Part shown: one piece after another, positions 26,566 through 38,965 of the stretch
Position numbering within the stretch: position 1 is the first letter of the stretch
Layout of the letters: each line of letters begins with the position of its first letter
Origin: Bactericera cockerelli
Taxonomy: Eukaryota > Arthropoda > Insecta > Hemiptera > Triozidae
Assembly: GCA_024516035.1 (NCBI GenBank)
Contig: CM044957.1
Location: 50,464,085-50,528,084 of the forward strand
DNA length: 64,000 nt
Direction: 5' to 3'
The notes under the pieces: model-generated
Seen by the model: only the letters and a program-made list of their open reading frames with translations
What the model was told of the DNA's origin: nothing
Database searches by the model: none
Made by a program: the position numbers and the translations under genes

Positions 26566-26849
26566 ATAAGATAATATATTGCAAACATAACACAGCTTCC
26601 AGACACGATTAGAGAGAACAAGAGAGACCACGGTTCTGGTTGAGTGCAGACATCAGCTCGGTTTCAACAGATAGCTGGTTCGATACTGCTTAACACAGAA
26701 AACAAGCAGTGAAACACAACACCTATACCCACAAGAAGTAATGAAATGAAAGAACTAGAGAACAGAAAGAAAATGGTCTCTTGAAAATAATTTTCTCACA
26801 ATTTTTTGAAGGCCAAGCTCTGAACTAATGCACACAATGTTGTTGTTGG

Positions 26850-27036
26850 TGTTGTTTTTAAAGGGAATTGTAACCCGGAACTGCTTTCACATTATTAACC
26901 TTAACCTTTACATCCATGCCACTCCGGAAACGGAAAAAACTCGGTCAGAATTTTCCGCTTCAGTGGGAATCGAACCCGCAACCTCCGGGTCAGCAGCCGG
27001 GAATGCTCTTAACCACTGAGCCACAGAGGTCAGCTA
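26850..27036 (-). mobile_element. SINE family F
   Basis: ACATCCATGCCACTCCGGAA, GGGAATCGAACCCGCAACCT, then TTAACCACTGAGCCAC; head on the minus strand. Confidence 0.8.
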
Positions 27037-27176
27037 GTGTTGTGTATTATGTTTTTTTAATAAGTAATTATTTATTTTTGACAACATATTGCTGTGATAA
27101 TTTAAGTGTTATTTATTCATTTTTTTATTGTTGTCATAACATAATATATTGACATACGAGACTATATTGACATATA

Positions 27177-28633
27177 CAGGGTGGGGCAAAAGTCTGGAAA
27201 CCCCTGAATAACTTTCGAATGGCTTATCCGGTAAAATTAAATTTTTGTACGGTAAACCAGGGTAATAAGACCTTCTTTAAGAGTTGGGCCGATTTTTGTT
27301 ATCGGCCCCCATGTCGGGGCCAGGGGGGCCAACTTCATTTTTTTAAATACGAACCCCCACCTTGCGACACATTTTTGGAAATGTCTTCAAATAAGAAATA
27401 CATTGGTGCAAATTTTATTTTTTTATTATTAACAGTTTACAAATGGCATCCATATTTGTGTATGCAGTGTAAAGTCTGGAAACCCCTGAATAACTTTCGA
27501 ATGGCTTATTTGGTAAAATTAAAATTTTATACGGTAAACCAAAGTAATAAGACCTTCTTTTAGAGTTGGGTCGATTTTTGCTATCGGCCCCCATGTCGGG
27601 GCCAAAGGGGCCAACTTCTTTTTTTTAAATACGAACCCCCACCTTGCGACACATTTTTGGAAATGTCTTCAAATATCAAATACTTTAGTGCAAATTTTAT
27701 TTTTTTAATGTTAACTGTTTGCAAATGGCGTCCATATTTGTGTATGCAGTGAATTAAAGTCTGGAAACCCCTGAATAACTTTCGAATGGCTTATTTGGTA
27801 AAATTAAAATTTTATACGGTAAACCAAAGTAATAAGACCTTCTTTTAGAGTTGGGCCGATTTTTGTTATCGGCCCCCATGTCGGGGCCCCATGTCGGGGC
27901 GAGTTATAAAAAGTTGGCCCCTTAGCCCCGACATAAGAGTCGGTACCAAAAATCGGCCCAACTCTAAAAGAAGATCTTATTACTTTGCTTTAACGTATAA
28001 AATTTTAATTTTACCAAATAAGCCATTCGAAAGTTATTCAGGGGTTTCCAGACTTTAAACTGCATACACAAATATGGACGCCATTTGCAAACAGCTAATA
28101 TTAAAAAAATAAAATTTGCACCAAAGTATTTCTTATTTGAAGACATTTCCAAAAATGTGTCGCGAGGTGGGGGTTCGTATTCAAAAAAAATGAAGTTGGC
28201 CCCCCTGGCCCCTACATGGGGGCCGGTAACAAAAATCGGCCCAACTCTAAAAGAAGATCTTATTACTTTGCTTTAACGTATAAAATTTTAATTTTACCAA
28301 ATAAGCCATTCGAAAGTTATTCAGGGGTTTCCAGACTTTAAACTGCATACACAAATATGGACGCCATTTGTAAACTGTTAATAATAATAAAATAAAATTT
28401 GCACCAATGTATTTCTTATTTGAAGACATTTCCAAAAATGTGTCGCAAGGTGGGGGTTCGTATTTAAAAAAATGAAGTTGGCCCCCCGGGCCCCGACATG
28501 GGGGCCGGTAACAAAAATCGGCCCAACTCTAAAAGAAGGTCTTACTACCCTGGTTTACCGTACAAAAATTTAATTTTACCGGATAAGCCATTCGAAAGTT
28601 ATTCAGGGGTTTCCAGACTTTTGCCCCACCCTG
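27177..28633. mobile_element. 1.46-kb palindromic (foldback) element
   Basis: Ends CAGGGTGGGGCAAAAGTCTG and its inverse, flanked by TA. Each arm holds about two and a half direct copies of a 283-bp unit (AAAGTCTGGAAACCCCTGAA at 27188, 27471 and 27756; inverse at 28048, 28331 and 28613). The arms meet near 27905. TA flanks and CAGGG ends suggest a mariner/Tc-type non-autonomous element. The ORFs in it have repetitive translations and are not genes. Confidence 0.85.
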
Positions 28634-28639
28634 TATATT

Positions 28640-29560
28640 GACTCGTATTTGTGCATAGAACTTGTTCCGTTAATAAACACCCGTTTACTAGACAATTATT
28701 ATTACATCTCTTATAAAAGGGTTATTTTCCTTTATAGATAAGGCAATTGGACCTAGAACTTGTTCTCTTATATCGAGGTTTCTCTTAATCTAGGTTCGAC
28801 TGTACACTGTTTTAACTGTTTGGACTATTTGTGTACAAGGGCGGACCCAAAAGTAACAGGCATTGTGCTGTGGTGGAGAGGAAGAGTGGGGAACCTATAA
28901 AATAATAATATCGCCTTATTTATGCTGCTCGATGAAGACTAATAAGCCGCAGTATTAAAGCAGTAAGCCCAAGATGTATTAGTATGTGTTAAAAATCCAA
29001 ATGCGAGGATAACTTAAATCTTACATTTAAAAAAAATATATATCATGGGCGCGCGATTACCTCAGTGGTTAAGCACACACTCGCCATCAGGGGGGAGGCA
29101 TGATTAGAATGGTTTTCAAGCCCACAATTTATTAGCTTCCAGGTACTATGGCATGGCCAAGCTACAACAGAGGCCACAAGCCAAAATGGGCCCAAAAACA
29201 ATAGATAAAAATGTAAGACCCCAATGAACATGAATACCAAATTTAATCAGTTGGCAGGTATCGCGGAACAGACAGACAAATAAAAGCCAAATTATCCAGT
29301 ACCCAAACAGAACCTCACTTAGTGAGGTTGCTTTGCTCCCTCACAGCATTTGGTTAATCAATCACGTATCTTTCTAGGTATAGAGTTTATTAATAATATT
29401 ATTTAAAAAAAATAATCATTAAGACATAGGTGGTATATGCAATACAAATAATGATGACCAAGAAAAAGACAAAATTAGAAACAATATAAACAAGAAAAAG
29501 AGAAACTAAAAAGATAAAATATATACCAACATAACATGTGCTATCTAAAGTGTGGGGTTA
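28640..29560. other. Intergenic; SINE E tail at 28905-29010
   Basis: 28905-29010 has ATCGCCTTATTTATGCTGCT and CAGTAAGCCCAAGA. A SINE A-like head fragment (ACCTCAGTGGTTAAGC) is at 29060-29085. Remainder unassigned. Confidence 0.5.
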
Positions 29561-31465
29561 TTGCCTATGGCAATCTCTTTCACCCAACCATGTTAACTTA
29601 AATAAACCAGGGGTAAAAAAAACTTTAAGCCAGGATCACACTGAGTGCTACATTTTGTTGTGCAATGCTGCACAGCATTGCATGTATCACTCTTTCTGTG
29701 AAATCAAATGAGACAGAACCCTCAATACTTTGCATTGCTGTACCAGATTCTGGGCAAGGCTCACCTGTTGAGAAGCTCACAAATGTTGGATGCAACATTG
29801 AGGTGAAAAGTGTAAATAAAGTATTGAAAATTGAGATTATTTAAATTATTTTGATCTCAGTTTATGAAAAGTTCTGAAATATAATTAAGTCATTGAGAAT
29901 TCCATGCATTTTAAATGTTTAATTTAATATTATTTCAGTTTCAGTACTTGTAATATTACACACAGTGGTTAGATATCTGATATTGCAATTGGAAAATTGT
30001 AATAATAAAGTTCAAATTGTTATTTTGCTTAACAACTTAACAATATTTTTAAACTTTTCAAAATACACCATTTAAGGAATATGTTGTAGAGTGTGTGAGA
30101 GGCAATGCAGCCAATTCCTCCGAATAGTTGTTCAAAGGGTGAGATAGTAAACATAATGAAAGTCCTAACATGTAGGATGGGAGAAAACTCAGTTAGGGGG
30201 GTAAAGGTGGTTCAGAGGAGGTGAAAAGAGGTCCCATTTTTAGACTTCTGCTTGTATGTATATGAAGAACACTACATTTTGTTAAAAGCTTTGTATAAAA
30301 TTGAAGCAAATAAAATAAAATTCATATTATTTTGAATGTTAAACCCAATCCAAAATTAAGAGTGCAGGCTCAGCATAAGAAATCAACAATGGTTTACCGG
30401 TGCCATCAGACAACAGGCAAAACAGCATTTAGTCAGTATTGGTATTTTAATGTATTGATATTTATTTTGAATATGTAACTCTGTATTATTGGGTTTATGA
30501 ATCATCAATTAATAAATAAATTAAATAAAAATCTGAATGACCAGCCTAATAATATAATTATTAAAATCAGAATTAATGACACATTCAATACACCAGTTCT
30601 CATTCAGTCCCTGAAGTGAAGCAATGTCCAGCAAGGCTAGGACTTGGATAGGTGACCATTCAAATATGACTATTCCCCTGGCCCCGCTCAGGCTGGGTGA
30701 GGTTAACATTAATAATAATAATAATGAGCATTTTTACCACACCCTTCCCATTTGGGAACCCCTGATGTAGGGTAAAAACACTTTTATTGAACTTTAGAGG
30801 ATTCTACATTTATATAGATACCGACCCTAATTTTGTGATTTACAATTTGTGTGCTAATTAGGTAAAGTAGATTCATGGTTTTAAGTCTGAATGGTGTTGG
30901 TAGACCACTTACCTTGATTGATTTGACTAGAACAGTATGACACAAGTTTCGGGCTATTGATTTTAGCTTTTTATTTTAGACAGCTTACACCTCTTCCAAC
31001 ATTAACAGTCATTGTACAAATTTAACAACTACATAAAGACAATTGCGACAAGAAAAAGAAATTTGAAAATGAAGTTGGAAATTCAGAAAGCCACAAACTT
31101 TAAAGTTGGGTAAGAGAACTTTTGATTTTCAACTTTCAAAACTTTTGATTTTCATATTTTCAACTCTGAGATCCTAGCATACTTCTCCTGTAGTCAATTT
31201 TTCCCTAATCCGGCTAAAAGTAAATTTTAGCCGGAAAAGTAGAAGAGCTCCGTTTACAGCAGTGATCTGTGATATTATTTGGGTTGTTTGATTTAACGAG
31301 ATATCGGGTGTATTCGAATTTGCATGAGCCCGATAGATCGTACCATCCATCGCCAAGATGTCGGTGTTATGAATATTCAGAGATGTGCTATATATATGAC
31401 TGCTAATCACTCCGATTCCTCGAAGAATAGGAATTTTGATATTTGAGCTACGAGTGTAAGACTTG
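29540..31465. other. Intergenic, mostly unassigned
   Basis: 29545-29600 carries the inverse of the GGTGGAAGAGATTGCC repeat tail; 30600-30710 is a SINE G-like fragment. No ORF with coding character. Confidence 0.45.
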
Positions 31466-31469
31466 ACTA

Positions 31470-32140
31470 CCGTGCACTGGTAGTCTACCGTGCATTGGTA
31501 GTCAAGTGGTTAGCGCGCTAGTCTGGTAATCCAGGTAGCGTAGGAAAATCCCACTCAGTGCATGAAATTTCTCCTCATTAATTTGAGTTTGTGACCACAT
31601 AAAATTGAAACTCTGAGGTTTATGCACTGAGATCATATAACATAGAGAGATCCTTGCCTATCTCGAGTTGAACAAATGCGTCCAACTGTGAACAGCTGAT
31701 GGTCCCTTGTTCAACAAATCCCGGATTGGTTCAATTTATTTGAATTTTTTGTTTACCTCTTGCAGTGGCGGATAACGAAACATCCTTAATTTTCACGTCA
31801 CGTACCAAGCCTTATATTACTATATAATAAGTAGAAAATAATTAAAGTAAAAGAAGAAGCAAAGAAAAAAATAACTAATATGTTAGTATGAAAAAAGTAA
31901 AAACATTATTTTAGAAGAATTAGGTAGTTTAGGTACCCGGTCCCTTCGCGAGAGAAAAATTACTACAACTCCGGCACTGATTTTGAAAACAGCTGATGGT
32001 CCCTCTTGGACGCAAATCCTGATACATCGGGTTCTCTCTATGTTATAATTATGATCTCAGTAGGTTTATGTGATGGAAAATGCTTTGAGCATTAACCTTA
32101 CCTGGTTGTTACCTTCCACTAAAGAGAGTTATTATTATTC
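31470..32140 (+). mobile_element. SINE family B split by a TIR element
   Basis: SINE B head at 31470-31616 and tail at 32071-32140 are one copy, broken inside its GGGTTAGGTGG region by the element at 31625-32062. Confidence 0.75.
31625..32062. mobile_element. hAT-type MITE with 8-bp target duplication
   Basis: Flanked by GGTTTATG at 31617-31624 and 32063-32070. Ends CACTGAGATCATATAACATA and the inverse of TACTGAGATCATAATTATAA form the TIR; AACAGCTGATGGTCCCT occurs twice inside. 438 bp, no ORF. Confidence 0.8.
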
Positions 32141-32144
32141 TTAT

Positions 32145-33012
32145 TATATATATATAAGAGCCTGTTCCCATTAGAGTCATTAGACTATATAATCGTATGT
32201 GGGTAAATCTGATTACCTATATGTATATTTTGGTTGTTGAATAATAAAGGTGCCAAGTAAAAGAGGCTGGGTACATATTTTACATGTCGAATATGAAATA
32301 TTTTTACATTGTATAAGTATAAGTAGTGCTTTATTTAGACTGTCAGTGCAAGACAGTTAGTCCCATTATGCCAACAGTTTTGTATAACAGATTTCTTCTG
32401 TTCATTGTATTCCTTCTTTGTATCTGTATATTATGTATTTATTTATTGTAAAATACAACTAAAACTTAAGTTGTGAATATATGTTATTAATAATAATTAA
32501 AAGCTCGTAGCAGGCGCTTTTTCCGCTTGCTCTATCTACACTTAAAATTATAGTGTCTCCATCCGTACTTACCGATGAAAAAATAAATTACAATATACCT
32601 ACGACAGTAACGTTAAAAGTTTGAGGAAATATTTTAGGAACCACTGGAATAAATATTTTAGGCATGGAAATATGGCTATACTCACCTATGTCAACAAAAT
32701 TTTCCCACGAACACGTGACAATTTGCAAACTTGTCATGATACGCATTTCTTATCAATCTTATCACTGTCGTTTTTTGTATTCTCCAGTGTTCCTATCTTA
32801 GCAGCCTCCTTTTTACAGCAAGAGCAAAGACTGTTAACTTCTACTGCTACTTGAAGGTTATTAGCAAAAGGAACATTCTTCTTCAACAAAGACGAATCGC
32901 AGTAAAGTGGACTATCTCACAGAATGAACTAAGGACTATGGTTGTTTAACTTTTCACCTTTTCTGCCTATATTCCCTCCAACTAGCATTAAACTGATTTG
33001 AACATAGACAGT
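32145..33012. promoter_or_regulatory. Region upstream of the SANT-SWIRM gene
   Basis: Unique-looking AT-rich sequence from about 32480, presumably holding promoter and 5' UTR. No TATA box or initiator can be fixed. A LINE-like fragment (32330-32380) precedes it. Confidence 0.35.
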
Positions 33013-33101
33013 ATGGATGATGAAGAATATGAAATCGATATTCTGGGCGATTCTGGTGATTTTGTTCTTGAAAACCTTCTTACTCGTCGAGATAGAACTC
33101 A
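33013..33101 (+). CDS. MYSM1-like exon 1
   Basis: MDDEEYEIDILGDSGDFVLE onward, acidic; donor GTAAGT, ends in phase 2. The next exon restores frame. Confidence 0.75.
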
Positions 33102-36100
33102 GTAAGTTAGAAAGTAAACATCATTTTTTCTAAGTTATAGATGAGTGTTCCACAGCCATTTTTTGTAGCCGTGAAACAGCAGCTACTGAAGATGCTTGTG
33201 GTCTGTGATGAGAAGTGACACAATTCTTCCTATTTGGGTGCTGGGTCAACACAAGCATACTAGAAGGTATCCCTTGGCCTAACAAACAACTGTATCTTTA
33301 TTTCAAATACAAATTTATTGTTAACAACCCTTGTATCAATAATGTTAATTGTTAAGTGATAGAAATGTTGATTAATAATAATAATGCTTTTTCTTTGTGT
33401 TATTATGTCACAATTTTAGTGGGTAGCGCAGAATCATAGGACTTTACCACTTTAATTTACAATATCTTGTATTATTTTTTTGCCTAAGATTCTGCCACTG
33501 GTTGCTGCTTCACATTAAAGCAGCTACTCATTTTTCCTCATGAGGTATGAGTGGACCCCAAACATCCAAGTACAGAGCAGAAAAAATCCTCCCCCGCTGG
33601 GAATCGAACCCAGGTCACCATGTGTGCAAAGCCTAGCGTGCTAACTCGCTCTGCCACAGTGACTACTAAGAAATGTTGATTATATCCTTCAAAGATTAGA
33701 TTTATTAATTCTAAGTGACCAGTTCATTCTACTTGGTGTTAATATCCTGATATAAGACAGTCAGGATGAGTGTTTTACTGGGAATCATACCATCTACCCT
33801 CATTAAACTCACCCAGCCTGGGTTGGACCAGAAATGCCAGGCTCACTTGTTTTGAGTGTACAGTATTTTCAGGATCTTTGAATTATGGGTAGTATTCACA
33901 ATAATTGGTACACCCCAGAGAATGGTTAAGTGTAATATTTGTATTATTCCAAGAGCAACATTACAATTACTCACACCCAAACTTATTTATTATAATAATA
34001 TTTCTAATACTAGGGAGTCAAACCACTTATCTCCACACTAAAAGGCCACAGTCTTGTCAATTGATCTGAGGTGCTCTTTGTTTACAAGGACTCTAAACGA
34101 CCTGATGCTGTCTTTAGATTCAATTAACCAGTGTTTTCATTTTTCAGAGCATCTTATTCGCTGTCAAGCAATGACAACTACAGTCTCCCATCATCTGATT
34201 GGATCCTTGAGAACAGTAGTCCTCTGTTCAATGTGAAGTCTGTTCTCACAAGTGATCAAGTAATCTATGATGTCCCACCACTGTTTCCATCAACAGAGAG
34301 TCTGGAAAGCAATCCTAATATTTGGACAGATAAAGAAAGGACATTGCTGGATAGAGGATTGGTAAGTCTGTTTGTTTATTGTCAGTTAAGCTTCAATAAT
34401 TTTCAGGAAAGAGTTGAAACTAATTTAAAACAAAATTATTTTCATGTTGGATAGATTTATATGGTACTGCTTGTATACTTGCACAATGAGGAATGAAAGA
34501 GTAAAATGAGATGATGTCAATTTACACTAAATTTATTAATAATAATACTAAATTTATTAATAATAATACTAAATTTATTAATAATAACGCAATCTATTCA
34601 TATTTTTGGAGTTTTTTTGTATTCATATTACCAAGTTTAATTTATGTTGTGTAATAGTCAAAATTCTTTCTGCATTAGATTTCCTAATCTACTTTATAAT
34701 TTATAATAATTGTATGTTACTCAAATATAAAAGCAGGATTAATAAATGTTTTTGTTATACCTCTGTGAACTTCAGTCTAAATTTTGTGTTTTAAATTCTT
34801 CAGTCATGACTTGTGATCTTGATCTTTTCTATTAATTTTGCCCAAAATATCCTAAATTAAGACAGAGATATTCATAAAAAAAAAACAAATTCATTGAAAT
34901 GGAACTACTTGTTTCAATTTCCCTCCCCTCTTTTTTCAAGAGATCACAAGATTACAATACTTTCTATGCACAGTATTTGAAAAAATGTCATAATTATTGG
35001 GGTTTTATGATTTTCTTATATTTTTTAAATTAATTGTATGATTTAACTTGTCTTTTCTATCACCTCCAGGAATTGTTTGGTAAAAGTCATGTACGACTCT
35101 CTCAGTACATAGGGTCTAAAAATCCATCCCAAGTGAAGAGCTACCTGAGAACCTATCCTTCCGCATCCTTAGCTTCAGCATCCAGTACCAACTCTCTCAA
35201 TACTTTGGATGATATCATGAGTGAGCTTGACACTGTTGAGGTGGTTGTATCTAGTGTTGATATTCCCGAGGCTCCAAGTGCACCACCAAGTCCTGCTCTC
35301 AGCCCCAGTTTTTCATTTTCCTCCCTGAGTGATGACTCTCTAGACTCTGACTCATACATGGGAAGCACTACTAGCTCAGCATCGGAATCAGAGAAGTAAA
35401 TGATTTTACCATAATTATAATTCTACTTCACTTTTTACAGCTTTTGTACACTAGTACTTGTACAGCTTTACTAGTATTATTATTTTATTATTACTAACTC
35501 ATTTACCTGAGTTATCCTCTCCAGAAGTTTTAATTTCTATTTTTATAAATTAGGGCAAAATTAAGAGACAAAATTGATAATTTAAGTAATTGCTCATATG
35601 CAATCCAATACTTAGGCTCCACAAAGGTATTACCTACAATAACATCTATTAATTTTGGCCTTAATAGTAATCATGCAGGCTAAGTGGAGTAGCACACAGG
35701 CTAAGTGGAATAGACAAAGGATTTAGTAAAGTGATGGAAGATCTAATACTACCAACAAAAATTGTGAAAAAGCTTTCACTTAACTTTTAACTAATTAATT
35801 AATTCAACTTTTAACTTATTAATTTGCTTTCATTGTGCAACTTTCAGACCCATTGAAACGTTAAAGAAACCACCACAGCAGCCCAAAATTAAGAAACATT
35901 TTGTAAAGAAAAAGCCCAAGCCACCCCCTCCTCCTGATTATGAAGATTCAGATGATGATCTTGACTATGATAACACAAACATCATCTTCAAAGCCCGCAA
36001 ACTATCCAAGTATCACTTGATGGTCAGATCTGGGGATCAAGTCCTCCCTTCTGGAGAACAGGTGGTAGGTGTCTTGAACTTTTCTATTTGTTGCTTTTGA

Positions 36101-38952
36101 TATTTTCTTTTACAAAAGTAATGTCACCTTGTTTATACATAGGACTAATGAGTCTCATTAATTGAACAGCAACCCAAGATGTACTATTATTATGCTGTGA
36201 TAATCCCATTTTTTTTTTTTTTTTTTTAATAAAAAAGGTATTTGTGCCCTGTAACTGATTTCCCATAACATTTTACCGTAACATCCATGTCTGAAATATT
36301 GAAACTTTGAATCCTGTCTGGGTTCTGTTCCAGCCGGGATTCCAACCTGCAAACTTTGGGTCAGCAACCAAGGCTTTTAATTACTGAGCCACCTGCAAAT
36401 AGGGGGATAACATATCTTGACCCAGGTGTGACCGCTAGATTACCAGGGCTACCTGTACTCTTAATATTGCAAAAGGTGATTCAAGGTGGAGACAATTTAT
36501 TTAGTTTATCATATTTAATGAAATTAAGAAATAATCAAGAAACATATACACATGAAACATATAAACATAGTTATCTAGTATCAAGCTCTAATCTTTTTAG
36601 ACACAAAATTGATATAGTTTTAATCCATATGCAAATATCACAACACATTTTTCAACATTTGATCAAAATTATCATGGTTTGTTCTCTGGTCACAGTTGGA
36701 TTTTCGGGGTCGGCATTACTAATATTATTTCAATCACTCTTTGAGTCATGGGAATAAATCACCAGCATGTCTTTGTTATGTAACTTTTTGGTGTTCATAT
36801 GTTTGGACTTGACATTCCTTTGGAATATTTAAATATTGGAATTTTGATATACTGTTACTAATTCTCCTTATTTCTTTGTTTGTTTTCCAATAATAGATCA
36901 GGATAAAGAAGGAAGAAAACAAATCAGATACTGATGTAGATGTGCTGGACTCAGATGATACTGAGTCCTCTACAATTCGCTCACAACATTTGTGTCCTGT
37001 AAAACATAAGATAGATGTTGCCCTTTTCAATCCCAGCCGAGGTGTGAAAATCAGTGGACTAGCCACATGTAAGCGTGCTATTCTGCCCAAAGAGAAAAAA
37101 TGCCCTGCTCCTGTTGAAGATGAAAATGAAGATACTGATGTTGATATTCTAGATGACTCTGAAAATATTACTGTTAGTGAAACATTTGGTGGCAGGATTC
37201 CAGGGATAGCAAACTCCAGACTCAGCTTTTTACCTATATCAGATGAAGATAGTAATACTCAAGGAGAAAGTAAAAGATCATCTAGTACTAAAAATACCAA
37301 AATGAGAAAAAAACTAAAATCAGACACTGGACAATCCAGTTCTTATTTGAATAGAAACTCCAATACCAAACCCACTGTAAATAAAAGTGTATACCTAAAC
37401 AAATCAAATACTAATGTAAATAAAAATGTATACTTAAATAAACCAAATAAAAATTCACCACCTAAATGTATTAACAGCGATGAAAACTTGACAATACCTG
37501 AATGTAACAATAATATAGAGGATTTAAGACCAAAAATCAAAAAGAAAATTGTTTTTAAAGAAGCTGATTTTCGAACAGAAAGAAATAAATCAATGCACAT
37601 TGATGATTTGTTGGCAAATTATGACTTCAGCAATGTCCGATTGTTGGATCAGCATACTCAAAATCAAAGGATCTCAAAGTTGGGGCATATATCCACAACC
37701 AAGGAAGATAGAGGAAACAAGTACATTAGTGTTGAAGAAATTGACTATCATCGGGATTTCTTCCTTCACAATGATCCTTTCTTTGTCAACCGTTTCCTAA
37801 GGGTAAGAAACTTTTCTTTTTTCAGATTTTTAAGGTTTGCCACACAGGGATGACCCAGGTTCTCATGAATTCAGATTTATTTACTCTGTACTTTGGTTTA
37901 TTCTCATACATCATGAAAAATAACGAGTACTCTCTGGCAGAATTCACCGGACACTTGTTGTGTTTGCATTTGATCCTGATGGACTAAATTTGACATAACT
38001 TTTTTTTGTGATTAAAATTTTCTAGGCATTTTTCTTTTGATAGAAAAGTAACAGTAAGGAGATTAATACTAAACAGATTTTTTTCAACTAATTCGGTCAT
38101 TTTTTTCTTGATAGAAAACAAAGCATATGATTTTTTTAATAGTTTATTCAATAAAACTTAGGTGCCGGAAAAGTTAAACATGTGTCTTCTGTTCAGTATT
38201 AATCTCCATATTGTTCGTTTTCTATCACAGCAATGAATGTTTGAAATTTTCAACTACATACTTAGATATTTTTTAAAGCTACCAATTATTAGCCAACAAA
38301 CTAGATCTTTTATCATTGTGATAAAATAAATATGTATGTATGAGAGAATGACTGTGTTAGTTATTGCTTGTTAATGCAACCACTTAACAAGTGTAATCAC
38401 AGTAACAAAGACACTGAAAAGTCCCATCTCTAGTCCCATGCACACTGGGCTTGCACACACAATGACCTGGGTTTTTTCCAGCAAGATACGAATTTTTCTG
38501 CTCTACTTGGATGTCTGGGGTCCACTCATACCTCGTGAGGAAAAATGAGAAATTGCTCGTATGAGTACCAACCAGTGGCAGCATCACCAGAAAATAACAA
38601 AATTAGTTTAGAAAAGTGATGGAACCACTTAGTTATGCTGCACTACCCACTAAAAGGTAAAGAGACCTTGAGCTTAACCACAAAGAAATCATACTTGAAC
38701 TTGAGTGCCAACTCTACTTCAGTGCCAGGTTGTGATACAATAAACTAAAAAAATCAATTCTCTTTTTTTTTCTTCATACTAGACAATTTTTTGTTTCAGA
38801 TTCGTAACTACATACTTAGAGAGTGGAGCTGCAAGAAACCCAAGTACATCAACAGAACTGCAATTCGATCAGGTTTGAAACATTGTGGATCAGCAGTTCT
38901 TGTTGCAAGAATCCACTATTATCTTGAACAGAGAGGTTTAATTAATACATGA
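33013..38952 (+). CDS. SANT-SWIRM protein, MYSM1-like, lacking MPN domain
   Basis: Exons 33013-33101, 34148-34361, 35070-35395, 35848-36061, 36897-37802 and 38800-38952 join in phase to 633 aa. A SANT/Myb domain at about 87-135 (WTDKERTLLDRGLELFGKSH, then IGSKNPSQVKSYLRTY) is split by intron 2. A long Ser- and acid-rich linker follows, and a SWIRM domain ends the protein (about 553-633; KPKYINRTAIRSGLKHCGSA, ending LEQRGLINT). Order and sequence resemble MYSM1, a chromatin protein that in vertebrates adds an MPN/JAMM H2A deubiquitinase domain. Here a stop follows SWIRM directly and no MPN exon lies before bora. A DNA- or nucleosome-binding role is likely; deubiquitinase activity is not expected. 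ATG context GACAGTATGG. An alternative donor at 36065 would add one codon to exon 4. Confidence 0.78.
33130..33330 (-). mobile_element. SINE family A, degraded
   Basis: GATGAGTGTTCCACAGCC, AGCTACTGAAGATGCTTGTG and GGTGCTGGGTCAACAC. Head lost. Lies in intron 1 of the SANT-SWIRM gene. Confidence 0.65.
33390..33665 (-). mobile_element. SINE family C, full copy
   Basis: TGGGTAGCGCAGAATCATAG to GGGAATCGAACCCAGGTCAC and the head end CTCTGCCACAGTGAC. Confidence 0.8.
33740..33850 (-). mobile_element. SINE family G fragment
   Basis: GTCAGGATGAGTGTTTTACT and CACCCAGCCTGGGTTGGACC. Confidence 0.6.
34148..34361 (+). CDS. MYSM1-like exon 2 (first half of SANT)
   Basis: Acceptor TTTTCAG, donor GTAAGT. 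Codes LPSSDWILENSSPLF, which recalls the MYSM1 N-terminal region, and NIWTDKERTLLDRGL, the first SANT helix. Confidence 0.85.
35070..35395 (+). CDS. MYSM1-like exon 3 (rest of SANT, Ser-rich linker)
   Basis: Acceptor CCTCCAG, donor GTAAAT. ELFGKSHVRLSQYIGSKNPS completes the SANT fold; then a Ser/Asp-rich region. Ends in phase 2. Confidence 0.85.
35555..35665. mobile_element. Family J MITE, diverged
   Basis: TAGGGCAAAATTAAGAGACA at left, CATCTATTAATTTTGGCCTT at right; core CTTAGGCTCCACAAAGGTAT. Confidence 0.65.
35848..36061 (+). CDS. MYSM1-like exon 4
   Basis: Acceptor CTTTCAG. Lys/Pro-rich then acidic (DYEDSDDDLDYDNTNIIFKA). Donor GTGGTA at 36062 or GTAGGT at 36065; both keep frame. Confidence 0.75.
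36225..36395 (-). mobile_element. SINE family F, diverged
   Basis: TTTGTGCCCTGTAACTGATT, CATCCATGTCTGAAATATTG and TTAATTACTGAGCCACC. Lies in intron 4 of the SANT-SWIRM gene. Confidence 0.65.
36897..37802 (+). CDS. MYSM1-like exon 5 (linker and start of SWIRM)
   Basis: Acceptor AATAATAG, donor GTAAGA; 302 codons. Two acidic hydrophobic clusters (DTDVDVLDSDD and DTDVDILDDSE) look like SUMO-interacting motifs. The end, ISVEEIDYHRDFFLHNDPFF, starts SWIRM. Confidence 0.88.
38385..38700 (+). mobile_element. SINE family C, diverged
   Basis: CTTGGATGTCTGGGGTCCAC, CATACCTCGTGAGGAAAAAT and ACCAGTGGCAGCATCACC, in intron 5 of the SANT-SWIRM gene. Confidence 0.65.
38800..38952 (+). CDS. MYSM1-like exon 6 (SWIRM core, stop)
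   Basis: IRNYILREWSCKKPKYINRT to GLINT-TGA. An AATAAA lies 8 nt after the stop (38960-38965). Confidence 0.88.
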   Translation: MRNYILREWSCKKPKYINRTAIRSGLKHCGSAVLVARIHYYLEQRGLINT

Positions 38953-38965
38953 ATTTAAAAATAAA

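Noticed and set aside
27219..28435. Several ORFs of 60-114 codons
   Set aside because: They are the same repeat unit of the palindromic element read in both directions.
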